This document shows, piece after piece, positions 1 through 8,250 of a stretch of 64,000 nt of DNA. The notes beneath the pieces are model-generated. The model saw nothing but the letters and a program-made list of their open reading frames with translations, ran no database searches and was not told the DNA's origin. The number at the start of each line of letters is the position of its first letter. Positions within the stretch are counted from its first letter, which is position 1. Made by a program: the position numbers and the translations under genes. This DNA comes from Muribaculaceae bacterium Isolate-036 (Harlan) (lineage in GTDB: Bacteria > Bacteroidota > Bacteroidia > Bacteroidales > Muribaculaceae): assembly GCA_003833075.1 (NCBI GenBank), contig RIAY01000003.1, forward strand, positions 186,001 through 250,000. Direction: 5' to 3'.

Positions 1-51
1 GAATGGTTCCGGCAATCCAGAATCACTATTCATCTGACAAACCGGTTTTCT

Positions 52-815
52 CCAACCACAAACAACCAGAAACAACCACATTATAGGGTTGTCAACCATT
101 TCTTTGGGAAATAAAGAAGTGGTTTTCCAGTGGTTATAAGTGGTTAGAAGTTAAAATCTACTCTGTTCTTTCTCTAACCACAAACAACCAGAAACAACCA
201 CATTATAGGGTTGTCAACCATTTCTTTGGGAAATAAAGAAGTGGTTTTCCAGTGGTTATAAGTGGTTAGAAGTTAAAATCTACTCTGTTCTTTCTCTAAC
301 CACAAACAACCAGAAACAACCACATTATAGGGTTGTCAACCATTTCTTTGGGAAATAAATAAGTGGTTTTCCAGTGGTTATAAGTGGTTAGAAGTTAAAA
401 TCTACTCTGTTCTTTCTCCAACCACAAACAACCAGAAACAACCACATTATAGGGTTGTCAACCATTTCTTTGGGAAATAAATAAGTGGTTTTCCAGTGGT
501 TATAAGTGGTTAGAAGTTAAAATCTACTCTGTTCTTTCTCCAACCACAAACAACCAGAAACAACCACATTATAGGGTTGTCAACCATTTCTTTGGGAAAT
601 AAATAAGTGGTTTTCCAGTGGTTATAAGTGGTTAGAAGTTAAAATCTACTCTGTTCTTTCTCCAACCACAAACAACCAGAAACAACCACATTATAGGGTT
701 GTCAACCATTTCTTTGGGAAAAGAAGTGGTTTTCCAGTGGTTATAAGTGGTTGGAGATTAAAATCTACTCTGTTCTTTCTCTAACCACAAATAACCAGTA
801 ACAACCACTTTATAG
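52..815. repeat. 122-bp palindromic tandem repeat array (6 full units plus a partial)
   Basis: Units start at 52, 174, 296, 418, 540 and 662 (period exactly 122 bp). A seventh, partial unit starts at 781 after a 119-bp unit. Copies are almost identical; differences are single bases such as ccaacc/ctaacc at the unit start. Each unit begins with AACCA boxes about every 10 bp and ends with TGGTT boxes about every 10-11 bp. The two halves are therefore an imperfect inverted repeat of about 28 bp, with a small GGTTGTCAACC palindrome in the loop. No coding sequence is seen. Bases 1-51 are not part of the array and show nothing recognisable. Function is unknown; a phased protein-binding array or structured RNA is possible. 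Confidence 0.95.
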
Positions 816-825
816 GATTGATTAG

Positions 826-884
826 ATTTGTGTACACTTTTTTGTACACAAATTTGTTATATTGTTGAAAAGTAGGTATATTTG
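826..884 (+). promoter_or_regulatory. Promoter and palindromic operator of the toxin-antitoxin operon
   Basis: A perfect inverted repeat has 10-bp arms ATTTGTGTAC (826-835) and GTACACAAAT (844-853). It is followed by a Bacteroidetes-type promoter: TTTG at 853-856, 20-nt spacer, TATATTTG at 877-884. The right arm abuts the -33 box, as expected for autorepression by the antitoxin or the toxin-antitoxin complex. The predicted start of transcription is about 20 nt before the antitoxin ATG. The assignment to autoregulation is inference. Confidence 0.65.
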
Positions 885-907
885 TATAGAATTAAATAAA
901 TTGAGAT

Positions 908-1177
908 ATGGAAGTGTTATCAGTAAGAGATTATCGGAATAATCTGTCTGCATCTTTTGACCGGGCAGCCGAGGGTGAGCGCGTACTTATTCGCCGAAAA
1001 AATGCACTCTACGCCCTTGTTAGCGTAGGAAGTGAGGATTTATCCCTTTCGCCACAGCAACAGCGACAGGTGGACGAGATGGCTGAAAGTATCAGGCGTA
1101 GTTGGATGCAGGTAAAACAGATGGAGTCTGGAGAAATACCGACTAAATCGGCAATGGCGTTTATAGATGAGCTTTGA
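908..1177 (+). CDS. Phd/YefM-like type II antitoxin
   Basis: 89 residues. The N-terminus (SVRDYRNNLSASFDRA, then ERVLIRRKN and a short strand ALYALVSV) has the layout of the Phd/YefM antitoxin fold, which dimerises and binds operator DNA. The charged C-terminal half is the part expected to wrap and neutralise the toxin. Its last 11 bases overlap the start of the toxin gene at 1167, the usual translational coupling of type II modules. The palindrome just upstream (826-853) fits autorepression. The pair sits between copies of the 122-bp repeat. The family is assigned by pattern only; the module type is fairly secure because of size, order and overlap. Confidence 0.8.
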   Translation: MEVLSVRDYRNNLSASFDRAAEGERVLIRRKNALYALVSVGSEDLSLSPQQQRQVDEMAESIRRSWMQVKQMESGEIPTKSAMAFIDEL

Positions 1178-1499
1178 AATTTCCACAACATCTGAATTTG
1201 AGAGTCAGGCAAAGGCTCTGCAAAAACGGTACAGATCGTTCAAAAGCGATTTGAAGGATCTGGTTCTTTCTCTGAAAGAAAATCCCTTTCAAGGCGTGGA
1301 ACTCAGTCCCGGCATACGCAAGATACGTATGGCGATTACATCAAAAGGACGAGGGAAATCAGGAGGAGCAAGGGTAATAACCTATACCATTGTAACAGCC
1401 GAGATGGAAGGCAGGGTGTATTTGATGAATGTCTATGACAAGTCTGATTTCTCCGCAGTGGAATTGTCGGTTATAAAAAAGATAGCCAAAGATTTGTAA
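1167..1499 (+). CDS. RelE/ParE-superfamily toxin
   Basis: 110 residues, downstream of and overlapping the antitoxin gene. The N-terminal strand-helix-helix (FEISTTSEFESQAKALQKRY), the central GIRKIRMAI strand and the basic, glycine-rich GRGKSGGARVITYTI strand match the RelE/ParE fold. Members are usually ribosome-dependent mRNA endonucleases (RelE) or gyrase poisons (ParE). The sequence alone does not decide which, although conserved basic residues in the RKIR and GGARV strands favour the RelE type. Length is typical (90-115). No transposase or phage genes are adjacent, but the palindromic repeats on both sides suggest a mobile or accessory position. Confidence 0.8.
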   Translation: MSFEISTTSEFESQAKALQKRYRSFKSDLKDLVLSLKENPFQGVELSPGIRKIRMAITSKGRGKSGGARVITYTIVTAEMEGRVYLMNVYDKSDFSAVELSVIKKIAKDL

Positions 1500-1512
1500 T
1501 GAGTTTTATTTT

Positions 1513-1628
1513 CCAACCACAAACAACAAGGAACAACCATATTATAGGATTGTCAACCTTTTCTTTTTTTTAAGGGATAAAGAAGTGGTTTTCCAGTGGT
1601 TATAAGTGGTTAGAGGTTAAAATACTCC
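1513..1628. repeat. Diverged single copy of the 122-bp repeat
   Basis: This stretch reproduces the array unit on the other side of the toxin-antitoxin pair: AACCA boxes at its left end, the ATTATAGGATTGTCAACC core, then the GTGGTT boxes and GTTAAAAT at its right end. It differs by scattered substitutions and a run of T. Another weak AACCAC occurs near 1650. The rest of the 1500-1889 gap holds only the promoter of the next gene. Confidence 0.85.
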
Positions 1629-1835
1629 AATCTCTTACAACTACAGACAACCACTTGATACAAATGTCATGGTTTAATAATGATTTTGTATATGAGCTGG
1701 TTTTGCCAAACATGGGTATGACTTGCATAACTCAATTTATATCAATGTAACCCGGATGCCGATTTATTCGTGATTTTATTAATCGTCAAACGGTCGGCGG
1801 CAAAATAAAAGTTTGAAAACCACGCAAGTACAAAT

Positions 1836-1866
1836 TTTGTATAATCATAATAAATTATTATCTTTG
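1836..1866 (+). promoter_or_regulatory. Promoter of the Rpn-family gene
   Basis: TTTG at 1836-1839, a 19-nt spacer, and TATCTTTG at 1859-1866: a full match to the Bacteroidetes vegetative promoter. The predicted 5' leader is about 20 nt, ending at the ATG at 1890. Confidence 0.65.
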
Positions 1867-1889
1867 AAAACCAAATTAAAAAACTGTCT

Positions 1890-2882
1890 ATGATATCAGC
1901 GAGATTCATCAACCCACACACCGACTTCGGTTTCAAGTATCTTTTCGGACGAGAAGAGACCAAAGGATTTCTGATTTCTCTCCTCAACGAGATACTCAAA
2001 GGAGAACGTCAGATAAAAGAACTTGAATTCATGGATAAAGAGCGGGTGCCGCGCTCCTATGACGACCGTACCATACTTTACGATGTCTTGTGCCGGTCTG
2101 ACAGCGGAGAGGAATTTATCGTAGAGATGCAGCGCAAGGACGAAGGCAACTTCAAGGACAGGTGTATCTATTATGAATCATCGTTGATAGCGACACAGGG
2201 AGAACAGGGTCGCGACTGGAATTTCAGGCTAATACCCGTGTATATCATAGTATTGATGGAATTCAACGTGTCCAGAAACGAGAAGCTTCTACGCAGGGAT
2301 GTCGGGCTTATGGACATGAAGACAAATGAACTATTCTCTGATAAATTCCGTATGATATTTATAGACCTCAATGCCATGGACAAGCTTGAGGAGGAATGTG
2401 ACACAAATTTTGAACGTTGGATTTATATTCTTAAGAACATGGACAGACTAAAAGAAATACCTTACAAGGAAGTGAGCGACATGTGGGCTGATTTTGAGGT
2501 AGTCGCCGATGTCGGCTCCATGAGCCGTGCCGAGAGGCGCGATTATGAATCCTCGCTTAACAGTTACCGCGTCCTGTTGAGTGCGTTTGAAAAAACCGCC
2601 GAAGAGGGTTGGGAAAAGGGACTGACTGAAGGTCGCGCACAGGGACTGACTGAAGGTCGCGCACAGGGTTTGACAGAAGGTCGCGCACAAGGTCTGGTTG
2701 AAGGAAGAGCTGAAGGAAGAGCTGAAGGAAGAGCTGAAGGAAGAGCTGAAGGGATGACTGAAGGAAAACGTGTGGAACTTGTCAGAATGGTCCTGAATAT
2801 GAAAGCGTTGGGACTCGACGAAGATGCAATATCCAAAGTGTCCGGACTTTCAGTCGCAGAAATCAACGAAATCAAACCTTAG
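1890..2882 (+). CDS. Rpn-family PD-(D/E)XK nuclease/putative transposase
   Basis: 330 residues. The N-terminal NPHTDFGFKYLFG opening is typical of the PD-(D/E)XK family annotated as Rpn recombination-promoting nuclease or putative transposase. The likely catalytic motif is YDVLC followed by EFIVEMQRK (about residues 65-82), i.e. D then E-x-Q/K. Rpn proteins promote RecA-independent recombination and some act in phage defence; which role applies here is unknown. Residues about 243-291 are a repeated tail of EGRAQGLT and EGRA units encoded by in-frame DNA repeats, then a short C-terminal helical domain (DEDAISKVSGLSVAEINEI). Good promoter upstream, strong hairpin downstream, and no partner gene. 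Confidence 0.85.
   Translation: MISARFINPHTDFGFKYLFGREETKGFLISLLNEILKGERQIKELEFMDKERVPRSYDDRTILYDVLCRSDSGEEFIVEMQRKDEGNFKDRCIYYESSLIATQGEQGRDWNFRLIPVYIIVLMEFNVSRNEKLLRRDVGLMDMKTNELFSDKFRMIFIDLNAMDKLEEECDTNFERWIYILKNMDRLKEIPYKEVSDMWADFEVVADVGSMSRAERRDYESSLNSYRVLLSAFEKTAEEGWEKGLTEGRAQGLTEGRAQGLTEGRAQGLVEGRAEGRAEGRAEGRAEGMTEGKRVELVRMVLNMKALGLDEDAISKVSGLSVAEINEIKP
2618..2766 (+). repeat. In-frame 24-bp and 12-bp repeats inside the Rpn gene
   Basis: Three near-identical 24-bp units (coding LTEGRAQG) and a variant are followed by four exact 12-bp units (gctgaaggaaga, coding AEGR). All units are multiples of three, so slippage changes linker length without breaking the reading frame. Confidence 0.9.
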
Positions 2883-2945
2883 AAACTGTTTGAATTCAAT
2901 TTCGAGGTTCATTGAGAGAATCTGATAAGGCGTATTTACGAATTG

Positions 2946-2977
2946 AAGAAGGAGCATGGCGGACCATGCTCCTTCTT
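2946..2977 (+). terminator. Terminator after the Rpn gene
   Basis: A 14-bp perfect stem (AAGAAGGAGCATGG paired with its complement) with a CGGA loop, ending in a short T-rich stretch. It lies 63 nt after the stop codon. Confidence 0.7.
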
Positions 2978-3041
2978 TAACTCGTGAAATTCCCTCGGAA
3001 ATCCATCTACACGTGAATGGACGTTAAATCCAGACACTCTA

Positions 3042-5624
3042 TTACAGAATTATTTTAAAAGCCTTGACTTTACCGGATTTGAATCTTGCCACTGCCAGTA
3101 CAACACCTTTCCCGGAAACGTTAAGGTTCACTATTGTTTTTCCGTCATTCTGTACAGAGTCTGATGAAATAAGATTCCCGTTGATGTCATATATGCCAAT
3201 GCATTCGACATCACCTTCTGCGATTACTACACCTTTTGCGGCATCATATCTGACACTCATTTCATTCCTTGACATAATTTCATCAACAGAAGAAGAGGAC
3301 TTTCGGAAATAAATGGGGTCAACATTCTTGATTTCTGCAAAACCGTTAGGTGTCATGGCATACAGTTTTAAACCATACAACGTGTAAGAGTCGAATGTAT
3401 CTGTATTCAGACTGCCGCGAATTTTTCCAGTCTCATTAATATTCTCCAATATAAGAAGCGGAGCAAATGTCACTGTTGTCAATATATCGGAAGGATTATT
3501 CTGGTCAAACACCTGAGCGGAAATTCCATAGCCGAAATATACACTCTTGTTTTCAATTGTCGCTGCAAACGAAAGATTATCCTCTGTTGAAACGCTGTAC
3601 ACGTTTGATGTATTGCCGCTTCCGACAGTCTCCCCGGTAAGGATGCCGTTTTCCAATATGAAATCGCTGACTTGGAAAGCATTGCCCCCTCCAACCAGCA
3701 TTCTTACTGATGAACTCCAGTCAAGCCTCTCATCGGTATCCGCATCAATAAATCCAAGCTTATATGACATTACGCGAGTCGGGGCGGTCTGTCCCGGAAG
3801 AATACGGAATATTGTTGTCACGTCTTCTGTCAAGCTGCCGTTTGCAGGAAGAACCACAGTGATTGTTTCCCCTTCCATTGCTGCAGCATCGGCATTATAC
3901 AGCACAGGTCGGATCCGTTTTGACAAATCACGTGCGGATGAATTGCCAAGCGACACCCGTAATTTCGCGGCATTCCCATAATACAGTTTGCTTATGAATT
4001 CTGCATTATCAACTTTTATAGGGTTGCTGATACTCTCGATGACAGAATAAATTGTACCGTTCTTTTTAATATAAAATGAATTCTTTTCGGAAGACGAGCA
4101 TAATACCGGCAGCCAGTCTGCATCGGAATTGCCCGATGCCTTAGTGACTAAGGATACTTCGTATTCGCCATCCGGCATGTCATCGGGAAGAGAGAATTTT
4201 CCCGGTGAGCCGATGCCGCTATAACTGATCATATAACCGCCGCTTGCAGCTTGCTCAAGCACAGGCGCGGCGAAAGTCTGCGATACAATAGTTATTGACT
4301 TGGCGTAAGATGAGTCGTAGTTTTTAATATTTACTCCGAAATTTACAGAAAGAGGTCTGATGTCGGTGTTTGCCCATATTCCGGTTCTTCCGTTGTAATC
4401 AAGACTCATGGACACATCCTTGCCCGCAAGCGATACTGACAGGCTGCCCAGCTGCGTCAGTCTCGGAGTATAGGAATAAGATGCCCCGGGCTGAATACCG
4501 ATAACTATGTCCTGGGCGTAGTTGAAGCCGTCGCTTCCGGTGCCGCCGCCAATGCCGACAGAGCCGGGATCAAGGGCAGCGAGAAGGAAATAGCCGTCAG
4601 ACATACCGCCCCATCCCCAGTTAAAATGGAAATAGCCATCACCGGCATAACCGTCGCAAACGAACTCATGACCCACAGAGGAGGAAACACCTCCATAAAG
4701 AACCGGCCTGCCAGCCGCCATCTCGGCATAAAGCATCCCCTCCCATTCGGCAGCGCTGTAATAGTCGCGTTCACAAAATTCTATGTCGGGGTTGTACGAG
4801 AAGTTGTTGACAAGCGCCTGCGCCGCGAAGCGCGAAAGCGTGCCGGATCCACCCATGGAGTAGTTCATCTTAGTGGAATAGCCACACGCTTTCATCAATG
4901 CCGCTACAGCCTTAGCCTGGGTGTCGTCATAGCCTCCCGACTTATAGATGTCAAGCATGTTATCCCAATCGAATGCAGTCCTGAAGTTCATCGAAGATTC
5001 CCCCTGAGCACCAGAGGGGAGGGTAATAGACCCGCTACCCGTGCCCCGTTCGGGATAGTTCCAATACTTCATGACCTGCGCCATCGCCGTGGCGACACAG
5101 CCTGTAGGATAGTTCCGGCTGTCCTTCGACGGCACCAAGAGGTTGTAAGGCGCGTCCTGATTCCAACGCGTGGACATCAAGGGGGCTACAATCTTGCGAT
5201 CATCCCTTCCAGACACAGAAGAGACGGCATATGCCGGTAACCCTGCCAACGAGGCATACTCAATCTGACGGGAGTATTCGCCAAGCCAATACTCGAGCTG
5301 AGGAGGAAGTAACTTACTGTCAAAGCTGCCGCTCTCGGAATAGCCCAACAACGGAGCCGCGCAATCATCGGCAGACACAACGAGGTATCCACCGTCACTA
5401 CGGTCTGCAAAAATGTATGCAGACGGATCCCCGTTCAATGTCCTAAGAGTGTGGACAACATCCATCCTGTCCAATCTGCCGAAAACCTTTTTCGGTCCGT
5501 TAGCTGATGAGAGCCTGGACAACGCCTCACCGGGAGTCAATGGCGACGCCATTGCTATAGCCGGAATAATTGCCATGACAGCTATAAATGCTGTCATTTT
5601 GAGTTTCTGTAGAATCATATGCAT
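3042..5624 (-). CDS. C10-family cysteine protease (streptopain-like), T9SS cargo, left locus
   Basis: 860 residues. A signal peptide (about 1-26) precedes a Spi-type propeptide, then the C10 peptidase domain. The catalytic Cys is about residue 176 in YPTGCVATAMAQVMKYW and the His about residue 319 in VGHEFVCDGY, followed by the FNWGWGG loop. Two or more beta domains follow, and a C-terminal segment ends ...GIYDINGNLI...KVKAFKIIL, resembling the type IX secretion type A sorting domain. Expected role: secreted or surface-anchored endoprotease producing peptides. It is the last gene of a minus-strand operon (susC, susD, lipoprotein, protease). About 400 N-terminal residues are nearly identical to the protease at 18854-21421, while the C-terminal part diverges strongly. 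Confidence 0.9.
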   Translation of the reverse strand: MHMILQKLKMTAFIAVMAIIPAIAMASPLTPGEALSRLSSANGPKKVFGRLDRMDVVHTLRTLNGDPSAYIFADRSDGGYLVVSADDCAAPLLGYSESGSFDSKLLPPQLEYWLGEYSRQIEYASLAGLPAYAVSSVSGRDDRKIVAPLMSTRWNQDAPYNLLVPSKDSRNYPTGCVATAMAQVMKYWNYPERGTGSGSITLPSGAQGESSMNFRTAFDWDNMLDIYKSGGYDDTQAKAVAALMKACGYSTKMNYSMGGSGTLSRFAAQALVNNFSYNPDIEFCERDYYSAAEWEGMLYAEMAAGRPVLYGGVSSSVGHEFVCDGYAGDGYFHFNWGWGGMSDGYFLLAALDPGSVGIGGGTGSDGFNYAQDIVIGIQPGASYSYTPRLTQLGSLSVSLAGKDVSMSLDYNGRTGIWANTDIRPLSVNFGVNIKNYDSSYAKSITIVSQTFAAPVLEQAASGGYMISYSGIGSPGKFSLPDDMPDGEYEVSLVTKASGNSDADWLPVLCSSSEKNSFYIKKNGTIYSVIESISNPIKVDNAEFISKLYYGNAAKLRVSLGNSSARDLSKRIRPVLYNADAAAMEGETITVVLPANGSLTEDVTTIFRILPGQTAPTRVMSYKLGFIDADTDERLDWSSSVRMLVGGGNAFQVSDFILENGILTGETVGSGNTSNVYSVSTEDNLSFAATIENKSVYFGYGISAQVFDQNNPSDILTTVTFAPLLILENINETGKIRGSLNTDTFDSYTLYGLKLYAMTPNGFAEIKNVDPIYFRKSSSSVDEIMSRNEMSVRYDAAKGVVIAEGDVECIGIYDINGNLISSDSVQNDGKTIVNLNVSGKGVVLAVARFKSGKVKAFKIIL

Positions 5625-5644
5625 ATTAGTTAATGTATATAATC

Positions 5645-5679
5645 GAGGCGTGTCAAAATTTATGGATTTGACACGCCTC
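5645..5679 (-). promoter_or_regulatory. Intercistronic stem-loop between lipoprotein and protease genes (left locus)
   Basis: Perfect 13-bp arms GAGGCGTGTCAAA / TTTGACACGCCTC with a 9-nt loop. In the direction of transcription (minus) no T-run follows, so it is more likely an mRNA-processing or stabilising element than a full terminator. The mirrored operon has a hairpin of unrelated sequence at the same position. Confidence 0.6.
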
Positions 5680-5719
5680 TTTTATGATAGACTTTTGTTT
5701 CTAATAGGAGCGTGATAAA

Positions 5720-6643
5720 TCAACGTGCAAAGCTGAAATCACTGATTGCTCCAAATCCACCTAACTGAGTGGAGAAGTCGGCAGAAGCAGCATAGAAAAG
5801 AATCATTGAGCCTTCGGGGAAAGAAATAGTCCTGCCGTCGTCACTCAGTATACCGGGAACCTCAGCTTGAGCAGTTGAATAGCCATTTAATGCCCATATG
5901 CGGAGATCATCTGCATATGTACATTTGCCTATATCTTGTGGCATAAGCAAATATAGCATAGGCGCACCAGTTTCTGGATCAACTTCAAAGGCAGCTTGCA
6001 TAGAGGATCCGTCTCCTACAAATATTGGTTCACAAGCGGATGTGAGTCCCGTTACGTTAAGTAGAACTCCATAATAGGGAGAACTCTTCGCGACCCCTTT
6101 TACACTGATATTGAACATACGTGCAGTACCATTCATATCAAAACAATTGACCTTATAGTTACCTTGGATACGTTCATAAGGATCACTATCATTGTCTTCA
6201 AGAGTAACCAATGTAGAATTTTGTGTTCCTACTTTAGCTCCTTCTGCAGAAACGATTGTCACTGTAAAAGTACGATCATAATTTATATTGAAATCATCAA
6301 CTGTACTAAATTCAAGCGAAGCCTCGCCCTGATCGGGAGATATTGTAAGAGTTGAAGAGACAAGAATAAAGTTACCACTCCATTCTCCGTTGTGTTCTTC
6401 AAATGGTTGTGCGGGATTATTTCCTGTGCCCTCGACTTTGACAGTAACCTTCACGTCGCCGTTAGCCTTACCATCAACCTTTATAGGAACAAAGAACTGG
6501 CCTTCCGATTCTTTGACGGTTATCTGGCTGTCTGCCATATCTACCGAGACTCCGGCTTCTGTGTTGAAACTCTTGTTCTCTTCAGAACAGGAGGTTACCA
6601 ACAGCGCGCCCAAAGAGAAAGCGAATATCTTTAGATATTTCAT
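5720..6643 (-). CDS. Calx-beta-like surface lipoprotein (left locus)
   Basis: 307 residues. Lipoprotein signal with lipobox VTSC (Cys19), followed by acidic SEENK, compatible with surface export in Bacteroidetes. Residues about 35-150 read like a Calx-beta/DUF-type beta sandwich (DDFNINYDRTFTVTIVSAEG ending TLVTLEDND). The C-terminal half is a beta-rich domain I do not recognise. It is the third gene of the operon after susD, and its counterpart at 17829-18746 has the same architecture. A surface ligand-binding partner of the SusCD transporter is likely by position; the ligand is unknown. Confidence 0.75.
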   Translation of the reverse strand: MKYLKIFAFSLGALLVTSCSEENKSFNTEAGVSVDMADSQITVKESEGQFFVPIKVDGKANGDVKVTVKVEGTGNNPAQPFEEHNGEWSGNFILVSSTLTISPDQGEASLEFSTVDDFNINYDRTFTVTIVSAEGAKVGTQNSTLVTLEDNDSDPYERIQGNYKVNCFDMNGTARMFNISVKGVAKSSPYYGVLLNVTGLTSACEPIFVGDGSSMQAAFEVDPETGAPMLYLLMPQDIGKCTYADDLRIWALNGYSTAQAEVPGILSDDGRTISFPEGSMILFYAASADFSTQLGGFGAISDFSFAR

Positions 6644-6676
6644 AAAATCTGTTGTTTTCAGTTAAACTTGGGTTAA

Positions 6677-8230
6677 TTAATATCCGGGGTTCTGAACCAT
6701 CTGCGGATTTGTTTCCATCTCATGGGAGGGGATGGGAAGAACATACTTGGAATCAGTAGCACTGTAAGTGACCTGAATACTTGCGGGCACAAGAGCGCTC
6801 GTAACACCGGTATACTCCAGTCCATAGTTATCACTGCGGGAAAACCCGAGTTTCCAACGACGAAGGTCACTAATACGGAATCCTTCGCCTATAAGCTCTT
6901 TATTACGCTCATTGCGTATTTGATCAATCAAGGTCTCTCCTGTATAATTCTCCTGAATGAAGTCATATAAACGAGCTTCCCGTATATCATTGAGAGCAGC
7001 GTTTGCTTTATCCACATTGCCCGAATTGGCGGCAGCCTCAGCCAATATAAGATACATTTCACTAAGACGGAAAGGCTTACCTAAATTCTTAAGATCATTA
7101 CTAGTTCCTGAATTGAATTCTGGATTCCCTGGATATTTCACAAAAACCGGAGCTAAGACTGCAAGACCATCTACACGGAGTCTACGAGGTACGAAGAAAC
7201 ATTCAAAGCGGACGTCGTTATAACGTTCATCTTCATTACTTCCATATAGATCAAGCGCATTGGCTGTCGGAATATAATCGGCAGTCTGCCCATCTTTCTG
7301 GTTGAAAGTCTCGCCTATTGAAGCCACTCCTCCACGTTGACTATTATTAGCATATGGAAGGAATATAAGCTCTGACCCTGAATCGCTGCTCCACATATTA
7401 AAGTATTGATCTATGCTACAAAGTTCGAAAGGTCCTGCTATTACCTTTTCAGCTTTGTCAATAGCTGTTTCCCAATCACCTTTCAACAATGCAATGCGAG
7501 CCTGAAGAGCTACTATCGCATATGTACTCAGATAAGGCGCATTGGGTCTCATATTTGAGTCTGCCCCCTCAATACCGCACTTTTCAAAATTCTCAATGTC
7601 AGCATAGGCTGCTGCCAAGTCATTCTCAATCTGAGAGAATGTCTCTGAAAGCGTGTTCCTACCCGGATATGCATCATAGTTGCTGGTTGGGGAATATTTC
7701 GTTACGATTGGAACTCCTGTATTGGCAGATGTGGGATCAATTACGGTATAAGAGTTGCAAAAACGGTCAGTAATATACCAATAGCAATATGCTCTGGTGA
7801 AATATGCTTCTCCTCGATAACGCTTAAGCTCCACCTTGTCTTGCTCAGAATATTTTTCATCTGCAATCATAGGCGCAATTTTCTCAAGGAAATAATTACA
7901 GTTTGCTATAGTTCCGTAAGGTCCTGCCCAAAGCCCGGCAAGGTTCTGTGTATCATTTGACAGGATAGCTGTCTTATTGCTCCAGAAGCCACCACGGTTT
8001 CCGTTGGTAGTCATTCCTACGAAGTTATCAGATTGCAGATCCTGACCTGTTATGTAACCTCCATTGCTAATGTCGCGTAAGTTAACATAAAGACCATTGC
8101 GGAAAGCAAGCGCGTCTCTGACATTAAGGATCGCGTCTTTGTCACCGAGCGTCCCTACGGGTTCCTCATTCATGCTACATGAAGCGAACAGCAATGCAGG
8201 AAGTGCAAAAATTAAAAATATCTTTTTCAT
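6677..8230 (-). CDS. SusD/RagB family lipoprotein (left locus)
   Basis: 517 residues. Lipobox LFASC (Cys18), then the SusD alpha-helical TPR scaffold: RYRGEAYFTRAYCYWYITDRF in the N-terminal half, FRLSEMYLILAEAAANSG and IRNERNKELIGEGFRISDLRRW near the C-terminus, ending in ...NPQMVQNPGY. These are hallmark SusD/RagB motifs. It caps the SusC barrel on the cell surface and binds substrate. It lies 20 bp after susC in the same operon. With a protease and no glycoside hydrolase in the operon, an oligopeptide (RagB-like) substrate is more likely than a glycan; that is inference. Confidence 0.95.
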   Translation of the reverse strand: MKKIFLIFALPALLFASCSMNEEPVGTLGDKDAILNVRDALAFRNGLYVNLRDISNGGYITGQDLQSDNFVGMTTNGNRGGFWSNKTAILSNDTQNLAGLWAGPYGTIANCNYFLEKIAPMIADEKYSEQDKVELKRYRGEAYFTRAYCYWYITDRFCNSYTVIDPTSANTGVPIVTKYSPTSNYDAYPGRNTLSETFSQIENDLAAAYADIENFEKCGIEGADSNMRPNAPYLSTYAIVALQARIALLKGDWETAIDKAEKVIAGPFELCSIDQYFNMWSSDSGSELIFLPYANNSQRGGVASIGETFNQKDGQTADYIPTANALDLYGSNEDERYNDVRFECFFVPRRLRVDGLAVLAPVFVKYPGNPEFNSGTSNDLKNLGKPFRLSEMYLILAEAAANSGNVDKANAALNDIREARLYDFIQENYTGETLIDQIRNERNKELIGEGFRISDLRRWKLGFSRSDNYGLEYTGVTSALVPASIQVTYSATDSKYVLPIPSHEMETNPQMVQNPGY

Positions 8231-8250
8231 ATTCTATACGGTCAAAATAA

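Noticed and set aside
52-815. The 122-bp array as an integron with attC (VCR-like) sites
   Set aside because: Unit length and palindromy are similar, but no GTTRRRY/RYYYAAC core pair was found at unit ends, no cassettes lie between units, and no integron integrase is in the window.
4626-5240. A 204-codon frame opposite the left protease
   Set aside because: It lies antisense within the conserved C10 domain and mirrors a similar antisense frame in the right copy; a shadow of codon bias.
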